Source: Rhabdaerophilum sp. SD176
Lineage (GTDB): Bacteria > Pseudomonadota > Alphaproteobacteria > Rhizobiales > Beijerinckiaceae
Assembly (NCBI RefSeq): GCF_030143245.1
Contig: NZ_JARJNS010000011.1
Location: 1-59,607 of the forward strand
Direction of reading: 5' to 3'
DNA: 59,607 nt
A program made the position numbers and the translations under genes. How positions within the stretch are numbered: position 1 is the first letter of the stretch; the number at the start of each line of letters is the position of its first letter. The notes beneath the pieces are model-generated. The model searched no databases. It had not been told where the DNA came from and saw only the letters and a program-made list of their open reading frames with translations. This document shows positions 52,547-59,607 of this stretch, piece by piece.

Positions 52547-53611
52547 CTATTCACGCCCGCCACCAACCTGGCCGAGACGCTCGCCGGCATAAACCTTCTC
52601 GCGCAAGGGGCGCCACCACCATTCATTCGCAAGATACCAGTCGATGGTCCGGATAATGCCGGTCTCGAACGTCTCGAGCGCGCGCCAGCCCAATTCGCTT
52701 TCCAGCCGGGTCGCATCAATCGCATAGCGCCGGTCATGACCCGGCCGATCCTTGACATGGGTGATCAAGTCGCGATGGGATGTCTCCCTCGGGCGGACCT
52801 TGTCGAGATAATCGCAGATCGTTCTGACGACATCGATATTGGCCCGCTCGTTGCGCCCGCCAATATTATAGGTCCGGCCGATGTCCCCGCGCTCGAGAAT
52901 GAGATGGAGGGCGCGCGCATGATCCTCGACATAAAGCCAGTCCCGGATCTGCTGACCATCGCCATAAACCGGCAAAGGTTTGCCGTGAAGGGCATTGAGG
53001 ATCATCAGCGGGATAAGCTTTTCGGGAAAATGGAAGGGGCCGTAATTGTTCGAACAATTCGAGATGAGCGCCGGAAAGCCATAGGTCCGCGTCCAGGCGG
53101 TCACGAGATGGTCGGACGCCGCTTTCGAGGCCGAATAGGGCGAACTTGGATCATAGGGGGTGGTCTCGACAAAGAGTCCCTCGGCCCCGAGCGAACCATA
53201 GACTTCATCAGTTGAGACATGAAGGAAGCGAAACGCGTCCCGATCTCCGTTCTTTTCTTGAACCCAATAGGCGCGCGCGGCCTCAAGCAACTGGAATGTG
53301 CCAAGGATATTGGTCTTTATGAAGGCTTCCGAGCCATCAATCGAGCGATCGACATGGCTTTCAGCGGCCAGATGCATGACCGCATCGGGAGCAAATGTCC
53401 GGAACGCCAGGTCAAGCGCAGCGCGATCACAGATATCGGCACGAAGATGGGCGTAATGGGGGTGGTTGTCGATGCTTGAAAGCGACCGGAGATCGCCGGC
53501 ATAGGTGAGTTTATCAAGATTGAGGACCTGACAATCCCCACGAAGGACAAGGTAGCGACAAAGGGCGGAGCCAATAAAGCCCGCCCCGCCCGTCACCAGG
53601 ATTTTTTTCAT
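52547..53611 (-). CDS. rfbB: dTDP-glucose 4,6-dehydratase
   Basis: A 354-residue NAD-dependent dehydratase, second enzyme of the rhamnose pathway. '[18 protein letters not shown]' is the NAD-binding loop, '[16 protein letters not shown]' the RfbB signature, '[14 protein letters not shown]' has the catalytic Thr-Asp-Glu, and '[15 protein letters not shown]' the Tyr-x3-Lys. '[17 protein letters not shown]' and '[15 protein letters not shown]' are also typical. Length is normal. It starts 26 bases after the rfbC stop, in the same unit. Confidence 0.96.
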   Translation of the reverse strand: MKKILVTGGAGFIGSALCRYLVLRGDCQVLNLDKLTYAGDLRSLSSIDNHPHYAHLRADICDRAALDLAFRTFAPDAVMHLAAESHVDRSIDGSEAFIKTNILGTFQLLEAARAYWVQEKNGDRDAFRFLHVSTDEVYGSLGAEGLFVETTPYDPSSPYSASKAASDHLVTAWTRTYGFPALISNCSNNYGPFHFPEKLIPLMILNALHGKPLPVYGDGQQIRDWLYVEDHARALHLILERGDIGRTYNIGGRNERANIDVVRTICDYLDKVRPRETSHRDLITHVKDRPGHDRRYAIDATRLESELGWRALETFETGIIRTIDWYLANEWWWRPLREKVYAGERLGQVGGGRE

Positions 53612-53637
53612 GGGTGTTCCTTCCCGTCACAGCAAAC

Positions 53638-54189
53638 TTAAAAGAGAGGCGGCAGGTCTTTAAGACGTGGCAGGGCCGCATCCTTGGCCGAAATGGTCAG
53701 GGCCTCCCGCGGGAACGGCCACTGGATCTGGAGATCGGGATCATCAAAGGCAATGCCGGCATCATGCTCGGCACTATAGGGCGCTGTGACTTTGTAGAGA
53801 AATTCGACATTCTCGGTCAGCGTACAAAAGCCATGGAGAAAGCCGGCCGGGACCCAAAGCTGGGTCCAGTTCTCTGCCGAGAGTTCGACGCCCAGATGCT
53901 GGCCAAAGGTTTTGGATCCGTGCCGGATATCCACAATGACATCAAGCACCGCTCCGCGCGTCACGCGGACAAGCTTCCCTTGCGCGCGGGGGGCTTTCTG
54001 AAAATGAAGCCCGCGCAAGGTTCCGCGCGGGCCGGAGAGCGAGTGGTTATCCTGGACAAAGGTGATGCCGGGGATCGCTGCCGAAAAAAGGTCATGCCGG
54101 AAGACTTCCGAGAAAAATCCGCGGGGATCACCATGTCGAACGGGGTGGATCAGGAAGGCGCCATCAAGAGAAAGGGGTTCAAAACGCAT
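53638..54189 (-). CDS. rfbC: dTDP-4-dehydrorhamnose 3,5-epimerase
   Basis: A 183-residue cupin-fold epimerase. 'GDPRGFFSEVFRHD' and 'FVQDNHSLSGPRGTLRGLHFQ' include the catalytic His, 'GAVLDVIVDIRHGS' the partner Asp, and 'FLYKVTAPYSAEHD' the Tyr region. Length is normal. It is the first gene of rfbCBDA, so the promoter of the unit should lie in the long spacer starting at 54190. GAGG is 10 bases before the ATG. Confidence 0.95.
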   Translation of the reverse strand: MRFEPLSLDGAFLIHPVRHGDPRGFFSEVFRHDLFSAAIPGITFVQDNHSLSGPRGTLRGLHFQKAPRAQGKLVRVTRGAVLDVIVDIRHGSKTFGQHLGVELSAENWTQLWVPAGFLHGFCTLTENVEFLYKVTAPYSAEHDAGIAFDDPDLQIQWPFPREALTISAKDAALPRLKDLPPLF

Positions 54190-55792
54190 CGTGCACTCGC
54201 CTCAACTCAACCATCAAAGTTTTCTTCTGCGTTGAAGGATCGCAAGAATGATCCCCAGCAGGACGGTAAAAAGATGTTACTCTTGGCCGAAGACGTTCAA
54301 CCGCTCCTGGCGATGATGCCGCTGTAATGCGCAAGATAAATTCCCCAGCGTCTCACAGGCTCACCCGCATTCTCCTGAGTGACGATCGAAAAAAAAGCAA
54401 GCACGATGAAAACCAAAATGAGCTCAACCGGTCATCCCGATAACCTCGCCGATTGTTGCAGCCCGTAATCGCGCCTCGTTCGTGATGGCGGCCGCCCCAA
54501 CAGCCGTCCCGTTGGTGAGCCGGCTTCTTTTTTTCCCAAGAGACGAACTAGACTGGCCTCCAGCGAAAGCTCCCTACCGAGAATTTTGCTGCCGAGAACT
54601 CGCTGGCTCTTCAACGAAGCACCACTGGAACGCTTGGATGCTCACTCGAGCGTTTTGGCGATAGCGAAAAACGTCAGGAAGAGCCAGAACAGGGAGAACC
54701 AGAAGGCAAGAGAAAGCCAGGCTTTCCGGTAGGGGGAATGCTTGACGGCCCTGCCCTCTGCTCGAGACGCCCACTTACCCGACGTCTTCTTGGCCCGATG
54801 TCTTCTTGGCCCGATGTCCCCCTGGCCCGATGTCTCCTTGGCCCGATGTCCCCCTGGCCCGATGTCCCCTCCCCGTCTTCCCTTCCCCGTCTTCCCCCGC
54901 AAGGCCCGGCAGCGGCCAACCATTGATCATCATCGCCGACCGCTTTTCATGCTCGGTTCAGGACCATCATGCGCCGGATCGGACAGCAGGCTCGACAACC
55001 CGCCAATCCATCGCGATCGAGCTCGAAGACATGGTCTTCGTGAAGGACGGGGCTCTTCATGAGGGAGAAGACCCCGCATCAGGGACGGGGCCACGCCCCA
55101 TGGCAGGACCCGCATGAAGGCCGGGCCGCACAAAAACCTCGCTGCAAAAAACGCAAAGCCAAGCAAGACCGCCCTCCTAAAAAAATCGAATCTCCTCCCC
55201 CAAGTGAAGGAGGAAAGCGGGCCATCAAGAATGATAGGGCTTTCGGCATCAGAAGCGGGTGAAGCTCAGCCTCGCCTCTTCGATTGGTCGGCGAAAGAGT
55301 GTCACCGGGGATTTTTCGATCCTTAACAGGATAAGGATAAACCCTTGCGCGAATTGGTCTTTTTGTCCGGCGGGCCCGCCGAAGGCTAACGGGACCTGTC
55401 GCCAATCGCCGGGTCGGTTTCGACCGCCGATCGCATGGCGCCCAAAAATTCGGCACGCTGCCTCGCTTAAGATCGCGCGCTGCCTGTTATTCAGCCAGAG
55501 TGTCACAAAAGCTTCATTTTTACTGCCGCCCCTGAGCGTCGCACGGTCATTAAGCTTTTCAACGCGTCGATCTTCAGTGGGGGATTTGAAAAAAAATTGC
55601 GCCGATTTTTGCCGAAACGCTTCGTTAACCATATTTATCTTTGTTTTTATTGGGTTTTTCGCTCTTCTTGAATTATTCCACCGCATCATTTTTTTACTGG
55701 ACACGGCATCGCCTTCTGTGCCATTTAGCATTTGATTAGGGTTACGGGGTGGTAAACCAGTAAAACCCTAGCTTAAATTTGGAGTGAAAGTC
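54190..55792. other. 1.6-kb spacer between divergent rfb unit and RTX gene
   Basis: No gene is called here. It holds the 16-bp repeat array (54781-54870), a small minus-strand frame ending at 54642 whose last 30 residues are a membrane helix ('WLSLAFWFSLFWLFLTFF'), several GGGGCC-type hairpins near 55040-55120, and an AT-rich stretch from 55560 to 55790 that likely carries the RTX gene promoter and long leader. The region may contain decayed genes or small RNAs. Confidence 0.4.
54781..54870. repeat. Five 16-bp tandem repeats plus a partial copy
   Basis: Five full units of GATGTCTTCTTGGCCC type (with TTCTT/CCCCC/TCCTT variation in the middle) followed by a partial sixth. The array lies in the long spacer upstream of the rfb unit. 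Confidence 0.93.
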
Positions 55793-56875
55793 ATGGCGCT
55801 GACATATGGCGGTTCAGAGGGCTCGTTTACGACGAGTGATCTTTCGTCCAACCTCGAGAGCACGGTGGGTGCGAGCCTCGCCCAGCAGATCCTGGCGACA
55901 CTGAACAATCTTGGTGGATTGAGCGACGATCCCAACGCTGCGGCGCCGACCACGGTTTCGGAATATACCGGCGGCGCAATTCCGGAAGATACGGCCATCC
56001 TGGCTTTCGACCCTTCGGTCAGCGGTGACGTTGTTGTCCCGGACGTGCCGGTCGTGATCTTCTCCGGGACCGGCGGCGTGGCAACCGTGATCGACAGCAC
56101 CAAGACCGGGGTTGCGGTTTTTGGCGCCGGTGACGACACCGTGACGGCGACGGGTGGAAGCGCGGCAACCTTCGATCTTGGCTCGGGCGACAACAAGCTT
56201 GACGCCTCGGAAGCCAGCGGCCCGCTCGATGTGACGGTCAGCGGCGGTAACAACGATATTGATGGCGGTCTTGGCGCCGACACCTTTAACATCAACGGCG
56301 GCGGCGGCTCCTTTGACGGCGGTTCGGGCTTTGATGCTGCCAAGTTTGATGGCGAAGCGAGTGAATTCGATGTCGCTTTCGATGAAGCGACCGGCAAAGT
56401 CACCGTGACCAACAAAAGCTCGGGCGAAACGAGCGTTGTTGAAAACACCGAATATCTTAACGTTGCCGGCAAAATTGTTGTCGTGGTCAATAGCGAAGAT
56501 CAGGCGACCGCAGCGACCCTGTTCGAAGCGATCCTCGGCCGCGCCTCGGATCAGGGCGGTGCCAAGGCCTTCACTTCGGCGGCCAAGAACGGCGCTGATC
56601 TCTCCCAGCTTGCCGAGACCATGCTGACCTCGCAGGAATTTGCCGCGAAGAATGGCGGCAAGACGGCTGACCAGCTCTCGAATGATGAGTTCATTGCGGC
56701 GATGTACCAGAACCTCTTCGACCGCGGTCTGGATAGCGGTGCGCAGAACTGGATCAACGCGCTCAATGCCGGTGTGCTCACCAAGGCCCAGGCCGTGGTT
56801 CAGCTCGCGAAGTCGCTCGAATCCGACATCAAGACCGACGATACGATCAAGGTCACCGACAAGACGATCACCTGA
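55793..56875 (+). CDS. RTX-like protein with C-terminal DUF4214
   Basis: A 360-residue predicted secreted protein without signal peptide. The first ~110 residues are Ala/Ser/Thr-rich; ~110-190 form RTX-like beta repeats ('VFGAGDDTVTATGGSAATF', 'GGNNDIDGGLGADTFNING'). Residues ~230-345 make a DUF4214 pair ('LFEAILGRASDQGGAKAF', 'MYQNLFDRGLDSGAQNW'), more diverged than the others here. It lacks the GIW end. The ATG at 55793 has GGAG 9 bases upstream, a better start than the GTG at 55784. A long AT-rich leader and a strong terminator suggest high expression as a single-gene unit. It is convergent with the protease. Confidence 0.85.
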   Translation: MALTYGGSEGSFTTSDLSSNLESTVGASLAQQILATLNNLGGLSDDPNAAAPTTVSEYTGGAIPEDTAILAFDPSVSGDVVVPDVPVVIFSGTGGVATVIDSTKTGVAVFGAGDDTVTATGGSAATFDLGSGDNKLDASEASGPLDVTVSGGNNDIDGGLGADTFNINGGGGSFDGGSGFDAAKFDGEASEFDVAFDEATGKVTVTNKSSGETSVVENTEYLNVAGKIVVVVNSEDQATAATLFEAILGRASDQGGAKAFTSAAKNGADLSQLAETMLTSQEFAAKNGGKTADQLSNDEFIAAMYQNLFDRGLDSGAQNWINALNAGVLTKAQAVVQLAKSLESDIKTDDTIKVTDKTIT

Positions 56876-56899
56876 TCCTGATTGGGGTGTCGATACGAG

Positions 56900-56928
56900 A
56901 AAAGGCGGGGCCGAGCCCCGCCTTTTTT
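56900..56928. terminator. Strong bidirectional terminator
   Basis: GGCGGGGC / GCCCCGCC forms a perfect 8-bp stem with a 3-base loop, with A-run before and T-run after, so it works on both strands. It ends both the RTX gene and the convergent protease gene, whose stop codon touches it. Confidence 0.95.
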
Positions 56929-59311
56929 ATTGGAGCCAATCCTGGCCCGGAAGCCAGATCCCGTTCTTGAGTTCCTCCGCCCGAAGGATCCGGTGTTCGA
57001 GGCTTTCGGAAAAGCCCACCAAGGCATCTTCCCGGGCAAGTCCCTGGTTCAACGCAAGAACCCAATGGTCGATTTCCGCGTCGCCGGCTTCCCGACCAAG
57101 AACGTTTTCATAAAGTTCGCCAACGAATTCGGCATGGGTCACATTGGCCCCGTAGCGGATCTCGAACTCGTCCGAATGGACAAACCCGCGCGCCAGGGTC
57201 TCGAGCGACTGGCCGGTCATCGCGACTTTGGTCCAGTGCACGAGGCCCATCTCATCCGGATCCCGGCCAAAGGTCGCTTCATAAAGCCGGTAGATCTGGG
57301 CCGCTTCCGAATCCATGATATCAAAAGTCAGAAGCCCGTCCGAAAAGGCGAAGACCTCGACATCCCGGACCAAATCCTCGTCCTCTCCGGTCGCGATGAT
57401 CCATCCCTCTTCCACCGTTTCGAAGGTCACGGCCTCGCGGGCCAGCCGATAGATCGCTGTATCCTTGCCAAGCCCCCCTTCGATCTTGTTCGAGCCCAGC
57501 CCACCTTCGAGGTAGTCATCCCCCGAACCACCCAGAAGCGTGTCATCGCCCCGGCCGCCGACCAGAAGGCCGCCCTGGTCATGGGCGGTCAGATGATCAT
57601 CCCCGTCCCCGGCAAAAGCCGCCTCAATCCAGGTCTCCTTCAAAAGGATGAGCTTTTCGCCGTCGATCCGGCTTTCGCTCCGCGCCGAGAGGTCGATCAC
57701 AAGATCGCTCGAAACCGCGGCCAGATTGAGAATGTCGTAGCCCTCGTCATCGGCAAGTTCAGCCCGGCTGGCGTCGAGTTTGACGAGTTCGGCAAAGTCA
57801 TTGGTAAAGACATAGACCGTGTCGCTGGTTTCCTCCGCCCCATAAAGATAGAGCGAACCGCCATGGAGCATGCCGGCCCCGCCCGGCGCCCGGTCCTCGA
57901 TCGTAACCGTCCAGGTGCCTTCACTGAGTTCACCTCGGAAGGCATTGCTCGAAAACGACCAGGTCGGCAGCTTTCCCGAATAGCCAGGCTCATCCAAGAG
58001 CAGGCTTTTCGTCCCGTCCGGTGAAACGAGCGTGATCACAAGATCGCTTGCCCGGTCATGGGTAAAATCCAGATCGAGGACGATCTTTTCAACCGACATC
58101 CCGCTCTCGACCGTGAAGGTGAGCGAGCCGCTCCGGAAATTATCGATATATTGATGCGCGGTCGGTCCTGTCCCTGCTTCCTCGACGCTGAGTTCATTGG
58201 CCGAGCTCTTGCCCGACAGCCAGGTTTCGGCCAACCGAACGGCGGCTGTGGCATCAACAAGGCCAAAGCCAACATCATTGGAAAACCGAAGGCCGCCTCC
58301 GTTCCAATGCGTCGCGCCATTGGTCGTGGCACTGATGGTCTTGGAGCCTTCAAGATCAAGCTGGCGGGCCGAGAGCGCCAGGATATCCTGCACATCGCGC
58401 CAGGCAAGATGCGGATTGGCTTCGAGCATCAGGGCAATGACGCCGGAAACCTGCGGCGCGGCTGCAGAGGTCCCGCCGAAATTGGGATTGATATCGCCCG
58501 ATTGCGCGCCATAGCTCCCGGATGTATCGGACGTTGTGATCCCCTTTTTGCCCCCCGAAGAGGGGGCCGAAATAAAGAGGCTGGCGCCGCCTGTCGTATA
58601 CTGCGCCCGTTCGCCCAGATCCGTGACCGCGCCAACCGCGATCGCATAGCGCGAACTCGTCATCAGCGAGGCATTGGTATCCGCGCCGAGCGCGCCGGAA
58701 TTGCCGGCAGCGAAAACGAGGATCGTTCCAAGCCCCTCGCGCCCGTTGACCGCCGCCTCTTCGAACGTCGCATGAAAGTTCTGCCAGGCCGTCGTGCCGG
58801 CCCCATCATAAAAGCCGGTTTTCCAGCCCCAGGAATGATTGGCGATATCATAGTCGACCATCGCCTTGAGCTGGGTTGTCATCTGGCCAACCGAGCGGTT
58901 GAAGATCGGCAAGCTCGTCAGCTCGGCTTCCGGTGCCACGCCGAGCGCGCCGCCCTCCCCCGATCCGCCGATGAGGCCGGCGACAGACGTGCCATGATAG
59001 CCCGATCCGGTCTTTTGCATGGCCGAACGATCAGCTGCGCTCAGCCCCAGGGTCGGCATGGCTTCGCCATTTTTCACCAGCGCTGCAACGCTTGTATCCA
59101 CCGCTTCATCGACCACGAGGACACGGGCCCCCGCCCCGCGATAATCTTCCCAGGCCGCCTCGATGTTGAGATCGATCCCGGCTTTACCCCCGTTCTGACC
59201 CTCATTGGCGAGATGCCATTGCTGGGATTTCGGCGCAAGGCTCTGCCTCTCGAGCGCCTTTCCAGATTGATTTAAGTCTTCGGTAAGATCAAGAATACGG
59301 TTGATGATCAT
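56927..59311 (-). CDS. Subtilisin-like protease with P-domain, RTX repeats and DUF4214
   Basis: A 794-residue secreted serine protease. The S8 domain has its triad at Asp68 ('VLVVDEAVD'), His106 ('YHGTSVAGLI') and Ser282 ('FGGTSAAAPQVSGV'), with oxyanion Asn204 ('FAAGNSGA'). A kexin-type P/homoB domain follows at ~380-480 ('VLDLDFTHDRASDLVITL', 'GTWTVTIEDRAPG'), then RTX repeats ~590-625 ('GGRGDDTLLGGSGDDYLEGG') and a DUF4214 module at the end ('IYRLYEATFGRDPDEMGL', 'YENVLGREAGDAE', 'LVGFSESLEH', 'NGIWLPGQDWLQ'). No signal peptide or classical propeptide is seen, so type I export is likely. The ATG at 59311 with GGTGG is preferred over one 11 codons earlier. It may process the S-layer or adhesins. 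Confidence 0.92.
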   Translation of the reverse strand: MIINRILDLTEDLNQSGKALERQSLAPKSQQWHLANEGQNGGKAGIDLNIEAAWEDYRGAGARVLVVDEAVDTSVAALVKNGEAMPTLGLSAADRSAMQKTGSGYHGTSVAGLIGGSGEGGALGVAPEAELTSLPIFNRSVGQMTTQLKAMVDYDIANHSWGWKTGFYDGAGTTAWQNFHATFEEAAVNGREGLGTILVFAAGNSGALGADTNASLMTSSRYAIAVGAVTDLGERAQYTTGGASLFISAPSSGGKKGITTSDTSGSYGAQSGDINPNFGGTSAAAPQVSGVIALMLEANPHLAWRDVQDILALSARQLDLEGSKTISATTNGATHWNGGGLRFSNDVGFGLVDATAAVRLAETWLSGKSSANELSVEEAGTGPTAHQYIDNFRSGSLTFTVESGMSVEKIVLDLDFTHDRASDLVITLVSPDGTKSLLLDEPGYSGKLPTWSFSSNAFRGELSEGTWTVTIEDRAPGGAGMLHGGSLYLYGAEETSDTVYVFTNDFAELVKLDASRAELADDEGYDILNLAAVSSDLVIDLSARSESRIDGEKLILLKETWIEAAFAGDGDDHLTAHDQGGLLVGGRGDDTLLGGSGDDYLEGGLGSNKIEGGLGKDTAIYRLAREAVTFETVEEGWIIATGEDEDLVRDVEVFAFSDGLLTFDIMDSEAAQIYRLYEATFGRDPDEMGLVHWTKVAMTGQSLETLARGFVHSDEFEIRYGANVTHAEFVGELYENVLGREAGDAEIDHWVLALNQGLAREDALVGFSESLEHRILRAEELKNGIWLPGQDWLQ

Positions 59312-59543
59312 TTGTCCACCCCTGTTGTTGGGCGGACAATGCAATTCATAGCGTATAGGAATTCAGAAAAACTACAGTTGCGATTTTCTGAACATCAATT
59401 GCAGTTTTTATTTACCAGCATGCTTCAATTGAATTTTCAATGCGCGCTTTGCCTTTTATTAATTTTAACATGGGGTGATTTTCGGAGGATTTTAACTACA
59501 CCAAGTGCTTATTAGAATTTTCGGCGTTGCACCATTCTAACGG

Positions 59544-59607
59544 CTGACCTGCCACTGAGTTGTCATCCAGCGGCGATTAGAGCCTCGGCGGGTTTTACGC
59601 CTTGTGG
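59544..59607. repeat. Right copy of 64-bp terminal inverted repeat (IS3-type end)
   Basis: These bases are the exact reverse complement of bases 1-64. Reading toward the window end they begin CTGACCTGCC, so the IS would extend beyond the window. The 232 bases between the protease start and this repeat are AT-rich and probably hold the protease promoter. Confidence 0.85.

Noticed and set aside
55259-55735. 158-codon plus frame with a C-terminal hydrophobic end before the RTX gene
   Set aside because: The stretch is also open on the minus strand, lacks a good start site, and overlaps the likely promoter/leader of the RTX gene.
56882-58024. 380-codon plus-strand frame after the bidirectional terminator
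   Set aside because: It starts inside the terminator region and is antisense to the RTX/DUF4214 end of the protease.
58058-59275. 405-codon plus-strand frame opposite the protease gene
   Set aside because: The minus strand encodes a full subtilisin with catalytic triad; the plus frame has no recognisable domain and Arg-rich shadow composition.

Overview
The window is GC-rich DNA from a Gram-negative bacterium, most likely an alphaproteobacterium. The main pointers are an S-layer-type protein built like Caulobacter RsaA next to its own type I secretion genes, many DUF4214/RTX proteins, FkbM methyltransferases, and a DUF6502/DUF5666 gene pair. I cannot assign a genus. No rRNA, tRNA, CRISPR array or replication gene is visible. 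Both ends carry the same 64-bp sequence in inverted orientation, which looks like the terminus of an IS3-type element, so the window is probably a contig or segment bounded by two IS copies.

Layout. 0.3-4.6 kb: an FkbM methyltransferase and a double GT4 glycosyltransferase. 5-6.3 kb: a secreted DUF4214 protein. 6.4-14.8 kb: a split capsule/polysaccharide ABC export set (KpsT and KpsE on +, a second KpsE and KpsM on -) around an orphan protein and an RTX protein, with an 11-copy 17-bp tandem repeat before the first KpsE. 15-22.8 kb: type I secretion adaptor and ABC ATPase, a methyltransferase, and the 997-residue S-layer-like protein. 23-31 kb: more glycosyltransferases, an FkbM methyltransferase with a DUF4214-like head, an XRE regulator and a single-pass membrane protein of unknown function. 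31.4-35 kb: a c-type-heme GGDEF/EAL protein and a PAS-LuxR regulator. 35-39.5 kb: IS relics and two consecutive tyrosine-recombinase genes. 39.9-45.7 kb: a DUF4214 protein, an IS3 relic, a fasciclin-DUF4214 protein and a DUF6502-DUF5666 pair. 46.6-50.2 kb: HipBA and VapBC-type toxin-antitoxin modules and an internally deleted IS66 element. 50.2-54.2 kb: rfbCBDA for dTDP-L-rhamnose. 55.8-59.3 kb: an RTX/DUF4214 protein convergent with a subtilisin-P-domain-RTX-DUF4214 protease.

Together this reads as a cell-surface island: nucleotide sugar synthesis (Rfb), glycan assembly (GT4, GT2, FkbM), glycan export (KpsMTE), and type I secretion of an S-layer-like protein plus several smaller proteins that share a DUF4214 module. 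The link between the DUF4214 module and the glycan or the exporter is inference. The second striking property is a large number of short direct tandem repeats (13-18-bp units) in spacers and low-complexity coding ends, including within the rfb operon, and a 67-bp dyad-symmetric element present twice.
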